Notes under the pieces: generated by a model
Told to the model about the DNA's origin: nothing
Database searches by the model: none
The model's input: only the letters and a program-made list of their open reading frames with translations
Part shown: positions 18,259-25,800 of the stretch, piece by piece
How the letters are laid out: every line of letters starts with the position of its first letter
Position numbering within the stretch: position 1 is the stretch's first letter
Assembly (NCBI RefSeq): GCF_005893125.1
Contig: NZ_VCJS01000113.1
Coordinates: 1 to 39,876 of the forward strand
Reading direction: 5' to 3'
DNA length: 39,876 nucleotides
From: Nonomuraea basaltis
GTDB lineage: Bacteria > Actinomycetota > Actinomycetes > Streptosporangiales > Streptosporangiaceae
Made by a program: the position numbers and the translations under genes

Positions 18259-20013
18259 TCAGAGCTGCGGACCCGCTTCGAAGCGGGTCCGCAGGAATGA
18301 CTCGAACGTGGTGAGGCCCGGGTGCTCCTTGCGCAGGGACTCCAGGTCCGCCTGGTAACCGCTCTCCCGGAACCACTCGTACATCCGCTCGCCGCCCGTC
18401 GGCTGCTGCTCGAAGCGGGTGGGCACGCCGGTGACCCGTTCGTACACCTCGGCGAGCTCGGCACCGGTGAGGGCATCGCCCGCGATCTCCAGCCGTCTCC
18501 CGGCGTAGTCTCCTGGGCGGTCGAAGGCCTCGGCGGCGAAGTACGCGATGTCCTCGGGGGCGATCAGCTGCATGCGCTGCCCGGGAAGGAACGGCAGCTT
18601 GATCACCCGCTCCCCGTCCGGGGCGTCGGCGTAATAGAGCAGGTTCGTCATGAAGAAGGTCGGACGCAGGATCGTGGCCGGCACGCCAGCCGCCTCGATG
18701 TGTTGCTCGATGGTGTATTTGCTGGTGAAGTGGCCGATTCCGGTGTCGCGTTCCGCGCCACCCACGGAGCTGTAGACCAGGTGGGCCACGTACAGTTCCC
18801 TGGCCGCGTCGGCGATCGTCGTGCCCTGGCGCACCTCCCGGGCCAGCTCGTCATCCGTCCACGCGAACGCCTGCACGCTGAAGACGCCGTGGACCCCAGC
18901 CATGGCCGCGCGTACGGAGGCCGGGTCGTCCAGGTCCCCCTTCACCAGTGAGACGCCGGACGGGGCGCGGGCGGAGTCCGGGTCCCGGACCAGGGCGCGT
19001 ACGGACCAGCCGCGGGCAAGCAGCTCCCGGGCCACCGCGCCGCCCTGGTTGCCGGTCGCGCCGGTGACCAGGATCGTCCGCGCTCGCACGGGCGCCAGCA
19101 GGGTCTTGCCGGTGACCGTACGCGCCTCGATGGCCGCGTGCGCCTCGGCGGCCGACTCCAGGGGGAGGACGGCGCCGACCGTGGGGCGCAGGCGTCCGGC
19201 GGCGGCCTCCGCCAGCGCCGCCCTGGACAGCTCTCTCAGGTCGGTCCGGGGCCAGGCGACCGCCGTCACGCGCGGGTCCGGGGTCGTCATCGGGCCGCCT
19301 GCCATGCCGTACACGCTCAGCCTGCCCCCGTCCTTCAGCAGGCCCTGGGCCGCCGCGCCGATCTCGCCACCCACCCCGTCGAAGACGACGTCGAGGCCGC
19401 CCGTCGCGGCGCGTACCAGGTCGGTCCAGACCGGGCCGGTGTAGTCGACGGTCAGCTCGGCGCCCAGGCTTGCGGCCAGCTCGCGCTTGGCCGCGCTGCC
19501 GGCCGCGCCGATCACGCGGGCTCCGGCGGCGCTCGCGAGCTGCACCAGGAGGCTGCCCACGCCGCCGCCCGCCGCCTCGACCAGCACCCACTCGCCAGGC
19601 CGCGGGTCGGCGGCCCGTGCCAGGCCCACGGCGGTACGCCCGTCGGCCAGCAACGCGACCGCGGTCTCCAGCGACAGGCCCTCGGGCACCGGGATCAGAT
19701 CCTCGGCGCCGGCCACTGCCAGCTCCGCATAACCCCCGTAACCGCCCAGCGTGCTGACCACCCGCGCGCCGGTCAGCGCCTCGTCCACGCCCTCGCCCAC
19801 GGCCAGCACGGTCCCCGCCACGCCGTTGCCCAGGATCGCGGGCAGCTCGGCCCGCCGCGGGCCTCGATCCGCGCGTACCTGCGTCTCCACGAACGTGACT
19901 CCCGCCACGGAGACCTCCACCAGCACCTGCCCGGGCCCGGCGACGGGATCCGGCACCTCCTCGGCGACCAGCGACTCCGGCCCGCCGTACCGCCTCAAGA
20001 CCACCGCACGCAT
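18259..20013 (-). CDS. Fusion oxidoreductase: quinone-reductase-like MDR plus NmrA-like SDR
   Basis: A 584-residue two-domain protein. Residues 1-308 are a zinc-free MDR of the quinone oxidoreductase type (MRAVVLRRYGGPESL; NAD(P)H loop AAGGGVGS at 147-154). They end with the family's normal C-terminus TGKTLLAP. After three residues (VRAR region) an NmrA/NAD(P)-binding SDR begins at about 312 (TILVTGATGNQGGAV) and runs to the end. The two are usually separate genes. The start is ATG 20013, with GGAGGT about 8 nt upstream. It is divergent from a TetR gene with twin operators between, so TetR repression is likely. The last codons form a 28-bp palindrome. Confidence 0.88.
   Translation of the reverse strand: MRAVVLRRYGGPESLVAEEVPDPVAGPGQVLVEVSVAGVTFVETQVRADRGPRRAELPAILGNGVAGTVLAVGEGVDEALTGARVVSTLGGYGGYAELAVAGAEDLIPVPEGLSLETAVALLADGRTAVGLARAADPRPGEWVLVEAAGGGVGSLLVQLASAAGARVIGAAGSAAKRELAASLGAELTVDYTGPVWTDLVRAATGGLDVVFDGVGGEIGAAAQGLLKDGGRLSVYGMAGGPMTTPDPRVTAVAWPRTDLRELSRAALAEAAAGRLRPTVGAVLPLESAAEAHAAIEARTVTGKTLLAPVRARTILVTGATGNQGGAVARELLARGWSVRALVRDPDSARAPSGVSLVKGDLDDPASVRAAMAGVHGVFSVQAFAWTDDELAREVRQGTTIADAARELYVAHLVYSSVGGAERDTGIGHFTSKYTIEQHIEAAGVPATILRPTFFMTNLLYYADAPDGERVIKLPFLPGQRMQLIAPEDIAYFAAEAFDRPGDYAGRRLEIAGDALTGAELAEVYERVTGVPTRFEQQPTGGERMYEWFRESGYQADLESLRKEHPGLTTFESFLRTRFEAGPQL
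18266..18293. repeat. 28-bp perfect palindrome at the fusion gene's 3' end
   Basis: Arms of 14 bp (TGCGGACCCGCTTC and complement) meet without a loop. It encodes the last residues LRTRFEAGPQ, just before the TGA at 18259-18261. It may act as an in-gene terminator. It abuts the truncated aminotransferase relic and may mark the deletion junction. Confidence 0.8.
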
Positions 20014-20031
20014 GACGCACACCTCCACTTT

Positions 20032-20079
20032 ATTTCGGAGCGATTCGCTCCGAAATGTATATCGGAGCGGAGCGCTCCG
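20032..20079. promoter_or_regulatory. Twin TetR operators in the divergent promoter
   Basis: Two copies of CGGAGCG-N3-CGCTCCG lie at 20036-20052 and 20063-20079, centres 27 bp apart. The first extends to a 25-bp perfect palindrome (20032-20056, arms ATTTCGGAGCGA). They sit between the oxidoreductase start (20013) and the TetR start (20102), positioned to repress both. Confidence 0.85.
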
Positions 20080-20101
20080 CAACATGGTTACCCTGTACGG
20101 C

Positions 20102-20728
20102 ATGGAGAAGCGCGGCAGGCAGGCCGAGGCCGCACGCAACGATCTGCGACTGCTGCAGGCGGCGCACGAGGTGTTCACCACGCAGGGGTTCGACGCGCCG
20201 GTGTCGGCCATCGCCAAGCAGGCCGGCGTGGGCATGGGCAGCCTCTACCGCCGCTACCGCACCAAGGAGGAGCTGCTCCAGCGCCTGTGCCTGATCGCCA
20301 TGGAGCGCGTCGTCGAGGCCGCCGAGGCCGGGCTGGCGGAGCAGGATCCGTGGGCCGGTCTGGAGCTGTACGTGCGCACCTGCGTGGGTTTCCGGTCTGG
20401 TGCGCTCGCGCCCGTCGCGGGCACCATCGAGGTCACCGGCGAGATGTGGCGCACCTCCAGGAAGGCCACGGAGCTGGCCGACCGGCTGATCTCCCGGGCG
20501 CGCGACGCCGGCGTGCTCAGGAGCGACGTGGCCCCGCTCGACGTCTCGCTGCTCATGGAGCAGTTCAGCCGCCCGGCGCCCGGGCCGCCCAGCGAGCGGC
20601 ACGAGCACGTCAAGCAGCGCCTGCTGGCCATCGCGCTCGACGGCCTGCGCGCGCCGGGCGTGACCGAGCTGCCCGGCGACCCGCCGACCCTGGAGTGGTA
20701 CGAAGGCCGATGGGGAGAAGGCCCTTAG
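20102..20728 (+). CDS. TetR-family repressor
   Basis: A 208-residue regulator. The HTH occupies about residues 10-56 (NDLRLLQAAHEVFTTQGFDA...VGMGSLYRRYRTKEELLQRL). The C-terminal part is a ligand-binding domain of the SbtR-like kind (LEQFSRP..., long Pro-rich insert). The start is ATG 20102; an in-frame ATG at 20084, only 5 nt from the second operator, is the alternative. Divergent from the MDR-NmrA oxidoreductase, whose substrate or a related compound is a likely inducer (inference). Confidence 0.9.
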   Translation: MEKRGRQAEAARNDLRLLQAAHEVFTTQGFDAPVSAIAKQAGVGMGSLYRRYRTKEELLQRLCLIAMERVVEAAEAGLAEQDPWAGLELYVRTCVGFRSGALAPVAGTIEVTGEMWRTSRKATELADRLISRARDAGVLRSDVAPLDVSLLMEQFSRPAPGPPSERHEHVKQRLLAIALDGLRAPGVTELPGDPPTLEWYEGRWGEGP

Positions 20729-20735
20729 GTTTACG

Positions 20736-21518
20736 GTGGGGTGCGTGGCGTTCAACGAGCTGCTCGACGTTCTTGATCACGGTGCCAGTGCCCAGGCCGC
20801 GGGCATCAGGCGCGGCTATGGCGGGCCGCCCGCACGTACCGTGAGTGTCAGATCCGGCCTGGCGCGGCTGCGCTGCGCCTCCCTGCTCAAGCCCCTCTAC
20901 GCGTGGGTGAGCGCGGGTCGCATCCCCGACGCCGACCGGTGGCGCCGCCACGCCGAGCCCGCCGTGGTCATCTCCTCCAACGCCGACACGCTCAACCTCT
21001 GGCTCGCCGTCGGTCCTGGTGTCATCCTCCAAGACCTCCGTGAGCGCACCGGCGTCGCCTGGTCGCCGCCGAACGGCGACCCCTCGCGGTTCGGCTCGGT
21101 CGAGGTGGCCGCCGACGAGGTCGCGACCGCGTACGCGGTGCTCGCCCAGTCCGCCGTCGCGGGCGACCCGGTGGCGGCGACCATCCTGGGGTGGATGCGG
21201 CAGGTCGGCGCGGACCAGACGTTCGGCGCACGGGAGGCGATCGAGTCGCCCGGGGCCGGGATCAAGTGCGGCTGGTACGGCGCGCCCGACGAGACCTGCC
21301 TGCGCACGCACGCCGTGGCCATCCTGCCGAGGGGCGGCACCCGGGTCACCGTGGTCGTCGGCATGACCGCGCTGCCCTACACCGACCCCCGCGACCGCGA
21401 GGTCTACCGGGAGCGGGTGGCCAAAGGGCTGCCCGTGGAGCAGGAGCACGAGAAGGTGGCGGGCGGCCTGCTGCGGGAACTGATGGCGACGACGCTGACC
21501 GAGCTGGGGGGCCGATGA
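20736..21518 (+). CDS. Serine hydrolase with a beta-lactamase/PBP-like fold
   Basis: A 260-residue protein showing the three marks of serine penicillin-recognising enzymes: SLLK at residues 49-52 (SxxK nucleophile and base), SSN at 80-82 (SxN), and KCG at 177-179 in the KTG position, with Cys replacing Thr. No signal peptide is visible, unlike secreted beta-lactamases, so it may act in the cytoplasm on an amide or ester. The start is GTG 20736; GTG 20745 is the alternative. Its stop overlaps the MBL gene start (ATGA), pairing two hydrolases in one operon. The assignment rests on motifs and their spacing. Confidence 0.7.
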   Translation: MGCVAFNELLDVLDHGASAQAAGIRRGYGGPPARTVSVRSGLARLRCASLLKPLYAWVSAGRIPDADRWRRHAEPAVVISSNADTLNLWLAVGPGVILQDLRERTGVAWSPPNGDPSRFGSVEVAADEVATAYAVLAQSAVAGDPVAATILGWMRQVGADQTFGAREAIESPGAGIKCGWYGAPDETCLRTHAVAILPRGGTRVTVVVGMTALPYTDPRDREVYRERVAKGLPVEQEHEKVAGGLLRELMATTLTELGGR

Positions 21519-22282
21519 GGATTACCGTGCTGGGCGGGTGCGGTGCGTGGCCCGCGGCCGGGCAGGCGTGCAGCGGGTACGTGATCGAGCACGAGGGCTT
21601 CCGCCTCCTCATCGACCCCGGGTACGCCACGCTGCCGCGGCTCCTCGAACGGATGCGGGCCGACGAGGTGGACGCGGTCCTGGTCACCCACGGCCACCCC
21701 GATCACTGCGCCGACCTCAACCCGCTCCTGCGCGCCCGCGCCCTCGGCAGCGTACCGGCGGCAACGCTGCCCGCCGCCGCGCCGCCGGGCGTGCTGCCCG
21801 TCCATGCGCCGCCTGGCGCGCTGGACGCCGTGCTGGCGCTGGATCGGCCCCGCATGCTGGCGGGCAGCTTCTCGCTGCACGACCTGGATCCCGGCGCGCC
21901 GCGCGAGATCGGGCCTTTCCGCCTGGACGTCTTCGACCTTCCGCACCACGTGCCCAACGCCGGGCTGCGGCTGAGCGGCGGCGGCCGGGTGATCGCGTAC
22001 ACGGGGGACACCGGGCCGTCCACCGAACTGGTCGCGCTGGCCAAGGATGCGGATCTGCTGGTTGCCGAGGCGACATATCCGGAACGGGTGCCGGAAGAGG
22101 ACGCGCTTTACCTGTCCAGCGCGCTGGACGCGGGCCGTACCGCGGCGTCGGCCGGGGCGGCGCGGCTGCTGCTCACCCACCTGTGGCCGGACACCCCGCC
22201 GGAGCCCGCGCTCGCCGCGGCGGCCCGGTCTTTCAGCGGCGAGCTGTCCGTCGCGTCGGGAGGCCTCACCGTCGATCTTTGA
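21515..22282 (+). CDS. MBL-fold metal-dependent hydrolase
   Basis: A 255-residue enzyme of the metallo-beta-lactamase superfamily, of the RNase Z/PqqB-like branch. The metal site is built from THGHPDH (HxHxDH), the later His in LPHHVPN, the Asp in YTGDTGPS, and LLTHLWPD. The N-terminus MRITVLGGCGAWPAAGQACSG matches that branch. The substrate is unknown. It is translationally coupled to the SxxK hydrolase. Its 3' end overlaps the convergent NUDIX remnant by 17 bp. Confidence 0.9.
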   Translation: MRITVLGGCGAWPAAGQACSGYVIEHEGFRLLIDPGYATLPRLLERMRADEVDAVLVTHGHPDHCADLNPLLRARALGSVPAATLPAAAPPGVLPVHAPPGALDAVLALDRPRMLAGSFSLHDLDPGAPREIGPFRLDVFDLPHHVPNAGLRLSGGGRVIAYTGDTGPSTELVALAKDADLLVAEATYPERVPEEDALYLSSALDAGRTAASAGAARLLLTHLWPDTPPEPALAAAARSFSGELSVASGGLTVDL

Positions 22283-22526
22283 CGAGCCTCTCGACGACCT
22301 TCGCCAACTCCGGCGGGTCGATCGCCTCGGGCAGCTCCTCGGCCCACGCGTAGCCCAGGTACGCCTCCCGCTCCTCCTCCGTGAGCTCCCCGGGATCGAT
22401 CCCACCGCCTGGTGGCTCCCAGACGTCCATCCGGCTGACCCGGTCGTACCAGTGCATCAGCAGCACCCTGCCGTCGTGGTCCAGGCAGACCACGCGCGCG
22501 GCGGGACGGTCGTTTGTGGCGTTCAT
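22266..22526 (-). pseudogene. NUDIX hydrolase with the catalytic helix deleted
   Basis: The 86-residue product starts like an actinomycete NUDIX enzyme (ARVVCLDHDGRVLLMHWYD...WEPPGGGIDPGE). It then jumps straight to the family's C-terminus (TEEEREAYLGYAWAEELPEAIDPPELAKVV). The REUXEEXGU helix and about 60 residues are absent, while the frame is intact. It cannot be a catalytic NUDIX enzyme. It may be a recent in-frame deletion allele or a retained non-catalytic domain. The start is ATG 22526. Confidence 0.7.
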
Positions 22527-22563
22527 CGGGGAAGACGTTACCGGTCGGCCACTGTGGGGACTC

Positions 22564-22923
22564 TCAGCCGTCCTTAATCTCCTCATCCAGAACCAGGGCC
22601 AGCAGCCCGGGAAAGCGTCCCTCGAACTCCTCGCGCCGGAGGCGGTTGAGCCGGCGGCTGCCCTCGTCGCGCTGCTCCAGCAGGCCGACGCCGCGCAGGA
22701 CCGCGAAGTGGTGGCTGAGTGTGGACTTGGCCACCGGCAGGTGGTTGAACGTGCCGCAGGGACGGGTCCAGTCGGGCACGCCGGCCAGCTCGCGCACGAT
22801 GCGGCGGCGTACGGGATCGCCGACCGCGTCGAGGGCGGCCTGGAGCGAGACCTCGAGGGGAGAGGTGTGGGTGAGCGTGCGTGTCCTGTTCGACGGCGGT
22901 CGAACACTCGTGTAGTGTTCCAT
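22564..22923 (-). CDS. ArsR-family winged-helix repressor
   Basis: A 119-residue DNA-binding protein. The winged helix reads LDAVGDPVRRRIVRELAG, then PVAKSTLSHHFAVLRGVGLLEQRDEGSRRLNRL. Beyond His and one Cys (RPCGTF) it shows no classical metal-site motif, so the inducer is unknown. The start is ATG 22923; TAGGAT at 22932-22937 (minus strand) would give a nearly leaderless transcript. Divergent from the F420-type oxidoreductase, with two operators spanning the start, so it likely represses both genes. Confidence 0.9.
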   Translation of the reverse strand: MEHYTSVRPPSNRTRTLTHTSPLEVSLQAALDAVGDPVRRRIVRELAGVPDWTRPCGTFNHLPVAKSTLSHHFAVLRGVGLLEQRDEGSRRLNRLRREEFEGRFPGLLALVLDEEIKDG

Positions 22924-22934
22924 CTCGATCGAAC
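22888..22934. promoter_or_regulatory. Twin ArsR operators
   Basis: Two 18-bp sites of form GTTC-N10-GAAC lie at 22888-22905 (near-perfect, GTTCGAC/GTCGAAC) and 22917-22934, 29 bp apart. Between them GAACACT-N5-AGTGTTC (22902-22920) makes a third inverted repeat. They cover the arsR start and its -10. Confidence 0.75.
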
Positions 22935-22956
22935 ATCCTACGCGAGGGGAGCGACC

Positions 22957-23838
22957 GTGGACATCGGGCGCGTCGGAGTGTGGCATCCCATGATCAGCAA
23001 AGCCCCCGCCGAGGAGGTGCGACGGGCGGCGGCCCGGATCGAGGCGCTGGGCTACGGCTCCATCTGGGTCAACGAGGGCGCGGGCAGCAAGGACCCGTTC
23101 GCCGTCGCGGCCATCGTGCTGGCGGCCACCGAAAGGATCACGGTCGGCACCGGCATCGCCAACCTCTGGGGCCGCGACGCCACGTCCATGGCGGCGGGGG
23201 CCGTCACCCTGGCCGACGGCTACCCTGGCCGCTTCCTGCTCGGCATCGGCGTCAGCCACGGCCCTATGGTGGGCTACCGCGGCCATGACTACAGCAAGCC
23301 GCTGACCACGATGCGGACATACCTCGACGCCATGGACGAGGCCGCGGAGATCCTCCCCAAGGCCGAATCGCCCAGAATCCTGGCCGCGCTGCGCCCAAAG
23401 ATGCTGGAGCTCTCACGAGACCGGGCGGCCGGCGCCCACACCTACTTCGTACCGCCGGAGCACACCGCGCAGGCCCGCCTCGTCCTCGGCCCTGACCGCC
23501 TCCTGATCCCGGAGCAGGCGGTCGTCATCGAGTCCGACCCGGCGCGGGCGCGCGAGATCGCCCGCACCCATACGGCCTACTACCTGCGCCTGCCCAACTA
23601 CCTCAACAATCTGCGCACGCTCGGCTTCACGGACGCCGACCTCGCCGACGGGGGCAGCGACCGCCTCACGGACGCCATCGTGGCCTGGGGCGACGCGGGC
23701 GCCATCGCCAAGCGCGTCCGCGCCCACCTCGACGCCGGCGCCGACCACGTCGCCATCCAGCCCCTGTCCCAGAACACCCCCGACCTGGCCAACGCCCTCA
23801 CCCAACTCGCCCACCTCGCCCCATCCCTCGGCCTGTAA
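22957..23838 (+). CDS. LLM-class F420-dependent oxidoreductase
   Basis: A 293-residue TIM-barrel flavin/F420 enzyme of the luciferase-like family. Marks are GRVGVWHPMISKAP at the N-terminus, IEALGYGSIWVNEGAG, the ITVGTGIANLWGRDA strand, FLLGIGVSHGP, and the C-terminal GADHVAIQPLS. This subgroup is annotated as TIGR03620-like in actinobacteria (from memory). The start is GTG 22957, with GAGGGG 7 nt upstream. It is divergent from and probably repressed by the ArsR protein. The substrate is unknown. Confidence 0.9.
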   Translation: MDIGRVGVWHPMISKAPAEEVRRAAARIEALGYGSIWVNEGAGSKDPFAVAAIVLAATERITVGTGIANLWGRDATSMAAGAVTLADGYPGRFLLGIGVSHGPMVGYRGHDYSKPLTTMRTYLDAMDEAAEILPKAESPRILAALRPKMLELSRDRAAGAHTYFVPPEHTAQARLVLGPDRLLIPEQAVVIESDPARAREIARTHTAYYLRLPNYLNNLRTLGFTDADLADGGSDRLTDAIVAWGDAGAIAKRVRAHLDAGADHVAIQPLSQNTPDLANALTQLAHLAPSLGL

Positions 23839-24105
23839 CCACCCCACCTACCTCGGCACCGCACACGGCGGGCGGCGCGCCACTGCGCAGGGCACGCACT
23901 GCGCCTGCCGTGGCACCGCACGGGGCGAGGGGCCACACCGGCCACGCTGGGCACCCGCCACGCTGGGCACCCGGGGCGCGGGCCACGTAAGGCACGGGCC
24001 ACGTAGGGCACGGGGCGCCGGCATGGGGGTGCCCTCACCCTGGTGTCCATGGGCGGGCAAGGATCGGCCCGGAAGGGGTGCTCAAGGCGGGCGGGGGCGT
24101 GGCGT
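23839..24105. repeat. Intergenic minisatellite
   Basis: No gene is seen. Two different 16-bp units are each tandemly doubled: GCCACGCTGGGCACCC at 23941-23956 and 23957-23972 (identical), then GGGCCACGTAAGGCAC at 23980-23995 and 23996-24011 (one mismatch). Looser copies of the GGGCAC/CCACG words extend on both sides. This looks like slippage-generated repeat DNA. Confidence 0.7.
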
Positions 24106-24136
24106 TTGACCTGGAGTGCGCTCCATTTCGTAGCGT
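24106..24136 (+). promoter_or_regulatory. MerR-type promoter with 19-bp spacer
   Basis: TTGACC (-35, 24106-24111) and TAGCGT (-10, 24131-24136) are separated by 19 bp. The spacer holds the dyad TGGAG-TGCG-CTCCA (24112-24125). An over-long spacer with a central dyad is the hallmark of MerR-activated promoters. The ATG at 24143 is 6 nt after the -10, so the mRNA should be leaderless. No merR gene lies in the window. Confidence 0.8.
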
Positions 24137-24142
24137 CGAGGC

Positions 24143-25105
24143 ATGACAACGCCACAACACAAGATCGGGTCGGGTTTCGGCGCCAGGAGCACTGCGGACG
24201 ATGTGCTCCAGGGGATCGATCTGTCCGGGAAACTGGCGATCGTAACGGGTGGCTACTCGGGTCTCGGGTTGGAGACCACGCGTGCGCTCGCCCGCGCCGG
24301 CGCCCGCGTCATCGTGCCCGCCCGACGTCCTGGCATCGCCCGGGAGGCGGTCGGGGACATCGACGGGGTCGAGGTCGAAGAGCTCGACCTGGCCGATCTG
24401 GAGAGCGTACGCCGGTTCGCCGAGCGCTTCCTCGCCACCGGCCGCAGCGTCGAGATCGTCATCGCCAACGCGGGCATCATGGCCTGCCCGGAGACGCGGG
24501 TCGGCCCGGGTTGGGAGGCGCAGTTCGCGACCAACCACCTCGGCCACTACGCCCTCGTCAACCGCCTGTTGCCGGCCATCGCGCCCGGCCAGGGCCGGGT
24601 CGTGTCCGTCTCGTCCGGCGGTCACCGCCACTCGGGCATCCGGTGGGACGACGTCCAGTTCGAGCGCGGCTACGACAAGTGGCTGGCGTACGGGCAGGCG
24701 AAGACCGCGAACATCCTGTTCGCCGTACACCTCGACACGCTTGGCAAGGACGCGGGGGTACGCGCGTTCTCGCTGCATCCCGGCGCCATCCTCACGCCTC
24801 TGCAGCGTCACCTGCCCAAGGAGGAGATGGTCGCGGCCGGCTGGATCGACGAGGCCGGCAACCCGCTGGACCCGAGCTTCAAGACCCCCGAGCAGGGTGC
24901 GGCCACCCAGGTGTGGGCGGCCACCTCGCCGCAGCTCGCGGACATGGGCGGGGTCTACTGCGAGGACTGCGAGATCGCGGAGCTCACGGGCGAGAACGCA
25001 CGGGCGGGGGTACGCGACTACGCGATCGACCCGGAGCAGGCGGCACGCCTGTGGCAGCTGTCCGCCGACCTCACCGGCGTCAACGCCTTCACGCCGCCCC
25101 ACTGA
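24143..25105 (+). CDS. Short-chain dehydrogenase/reductase
   Basis: A 320-residue NAD(P)-dependent oxidoreductase. The cofactor motif TGGYSGLG is at residues 35-42, IANAGIM follows, then VSVSSGGHRHS and the catalytic YGQAK (YxxxK). The C-terminal insert and length match the retinol-dehydrogenase-like SDRs common in actinomycetes. The substrate is unknown. A MerR-type promoter directly upstream implies induction by an electrophile, drug or metal-type signal through an unlinked MerR protein (inference). Confidence 0.92.
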   Translation: MTTPQHKIGSGFGARSTADDVLQGIDLSGKLAIVTGGYSGLGLETTRALARAGARVIVPARRPGIAREAVGDIDGVEVEELDLADLESVRRFAERFLATGRSVEIVIANAGIMACPETRVGPGWEAQFATNHLGHYALVNRLLPAIAPGQGRVVSVSSGGHRHSGIRWDDVQFERGYDKWLAYGQAKTANILFAVHLDTLGKDAGVRAFSLHPGAILTPLQRHLPKEEMVAAGWIDEAGNPLDPSFKTPEQGAATQVWAATSPQLADMGGVYCEDCEIAELTGENARAGVRDYAIDPEQAARLWQLSADLTGVNAFTPPH

Positions 25106-25136
25106 CCGCCCCTGCGCCGCCGCCCTCGTCAGACCC

Positions 25137-25769
25137 TCACCTCTTCATCGCGCCGTCGGCGATCGCGTCCGCCGCGTCGCCGATGGCCACACCGACGATC
25201 TCCAACCGCCGGACCAGCTCCCGCTCCTTCATGGCCTCCGGCGTCAGCTCCCCCGAGAAGATCCGGGAGATCTCGTACTGGTACATCCGCCGGATGGCCC
25301 CGCCGGCCTTCTTGGCCTCCAGCGCGTCGGCGGTCACCACGGAGGGGCGGGAGGCGAGGTCGCGGACGGCGTTCTCGAGGGCGTCGATGCCGACGATGAC
25401 CTGGTCGAGCAGGGGAGTGAAGCGGATCTGGTCGGGCACCCGGTACAGGTGGGACTCGCGGACGAAGTCCCGCAGCGAGTCGAGCACGTCGTCGATCGAG
25501 CGGGACAGCCGGAACAGGTCCTCGCGGTCGATGGGCGTGACGAGTGCGGACTTGAGCTCTTCGATGAGCCGGGCCCGCTCCTCGTCCCCGAGGTGCTCGA
25601 TCGAGCGCATCTGCTCGTGCGCCCCCGTTCTGCCCACCTCGCCCCCGATCATGGCCATCGCCAGCCACGCGCCTTCCTTGGTGGCCTGGAGCTGGCCGAG
25701 CAGGGTCTCGGTGACCGCGCTGTCCATGCGACCGGTCATGAGGTCCCTGATCCGCCGCAGCCGCTTCAT
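25137..25769 (-). CDS. DUF47/PhoU-like phosphate-transport accessory protein
   Basis: A 210-residue all-helical cytoplasmic protein. It shows a long helix bundle (KRLRRIRDLMTGRMDSAVTETL ..., HLGDEERARLIEELKSAL, TPIDREDLFRLSRSIDDVLDSLRDF), which is the DUF47 signature. DUF47 genes usually lie next to PiT phosphate transporters, as here. The start is ATG 25769 in KRLRRI; GTG 25793 is an alternative only 7 nt after the transporter stop. It probably modulates the PiT transporter. Confidence 0.92.
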   Translation of the reverse strand: MKRLRRIRDLMTGRMDSAVTETLLGQLQATKEGAWLAMAMIGGEVGRTGAHEQMRSIEHLGDEERARLIEELKSALVTPIDREDLFRLSRSIDDVLDSLRDFVRESHLYRVPDQIRFTPLLDQVIVGIDALENAVRDLASRPSVVTADALEAKKAGGAIRRMYQYEISRIFSGELTPEAMKERELVRRLEIVGVAIGDAADAIADGAMKR

Positions 25770-25800
25770 CGCCCGGCCGCCTTCGAAGAGCACATCCCCG

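Noticed and set aside
20736..21518. Secreted beta-lactamase resistance gene
   Set aside because: There is no signal peptide or lipobox and the KTG position reads KCG; the fold assignment is kept but not the resistance role.
23941..24011. CRISPR array
   Set aside because: The repeats are directly adjacent with no spacers, there are only two copies of each, and no cas genes are present.
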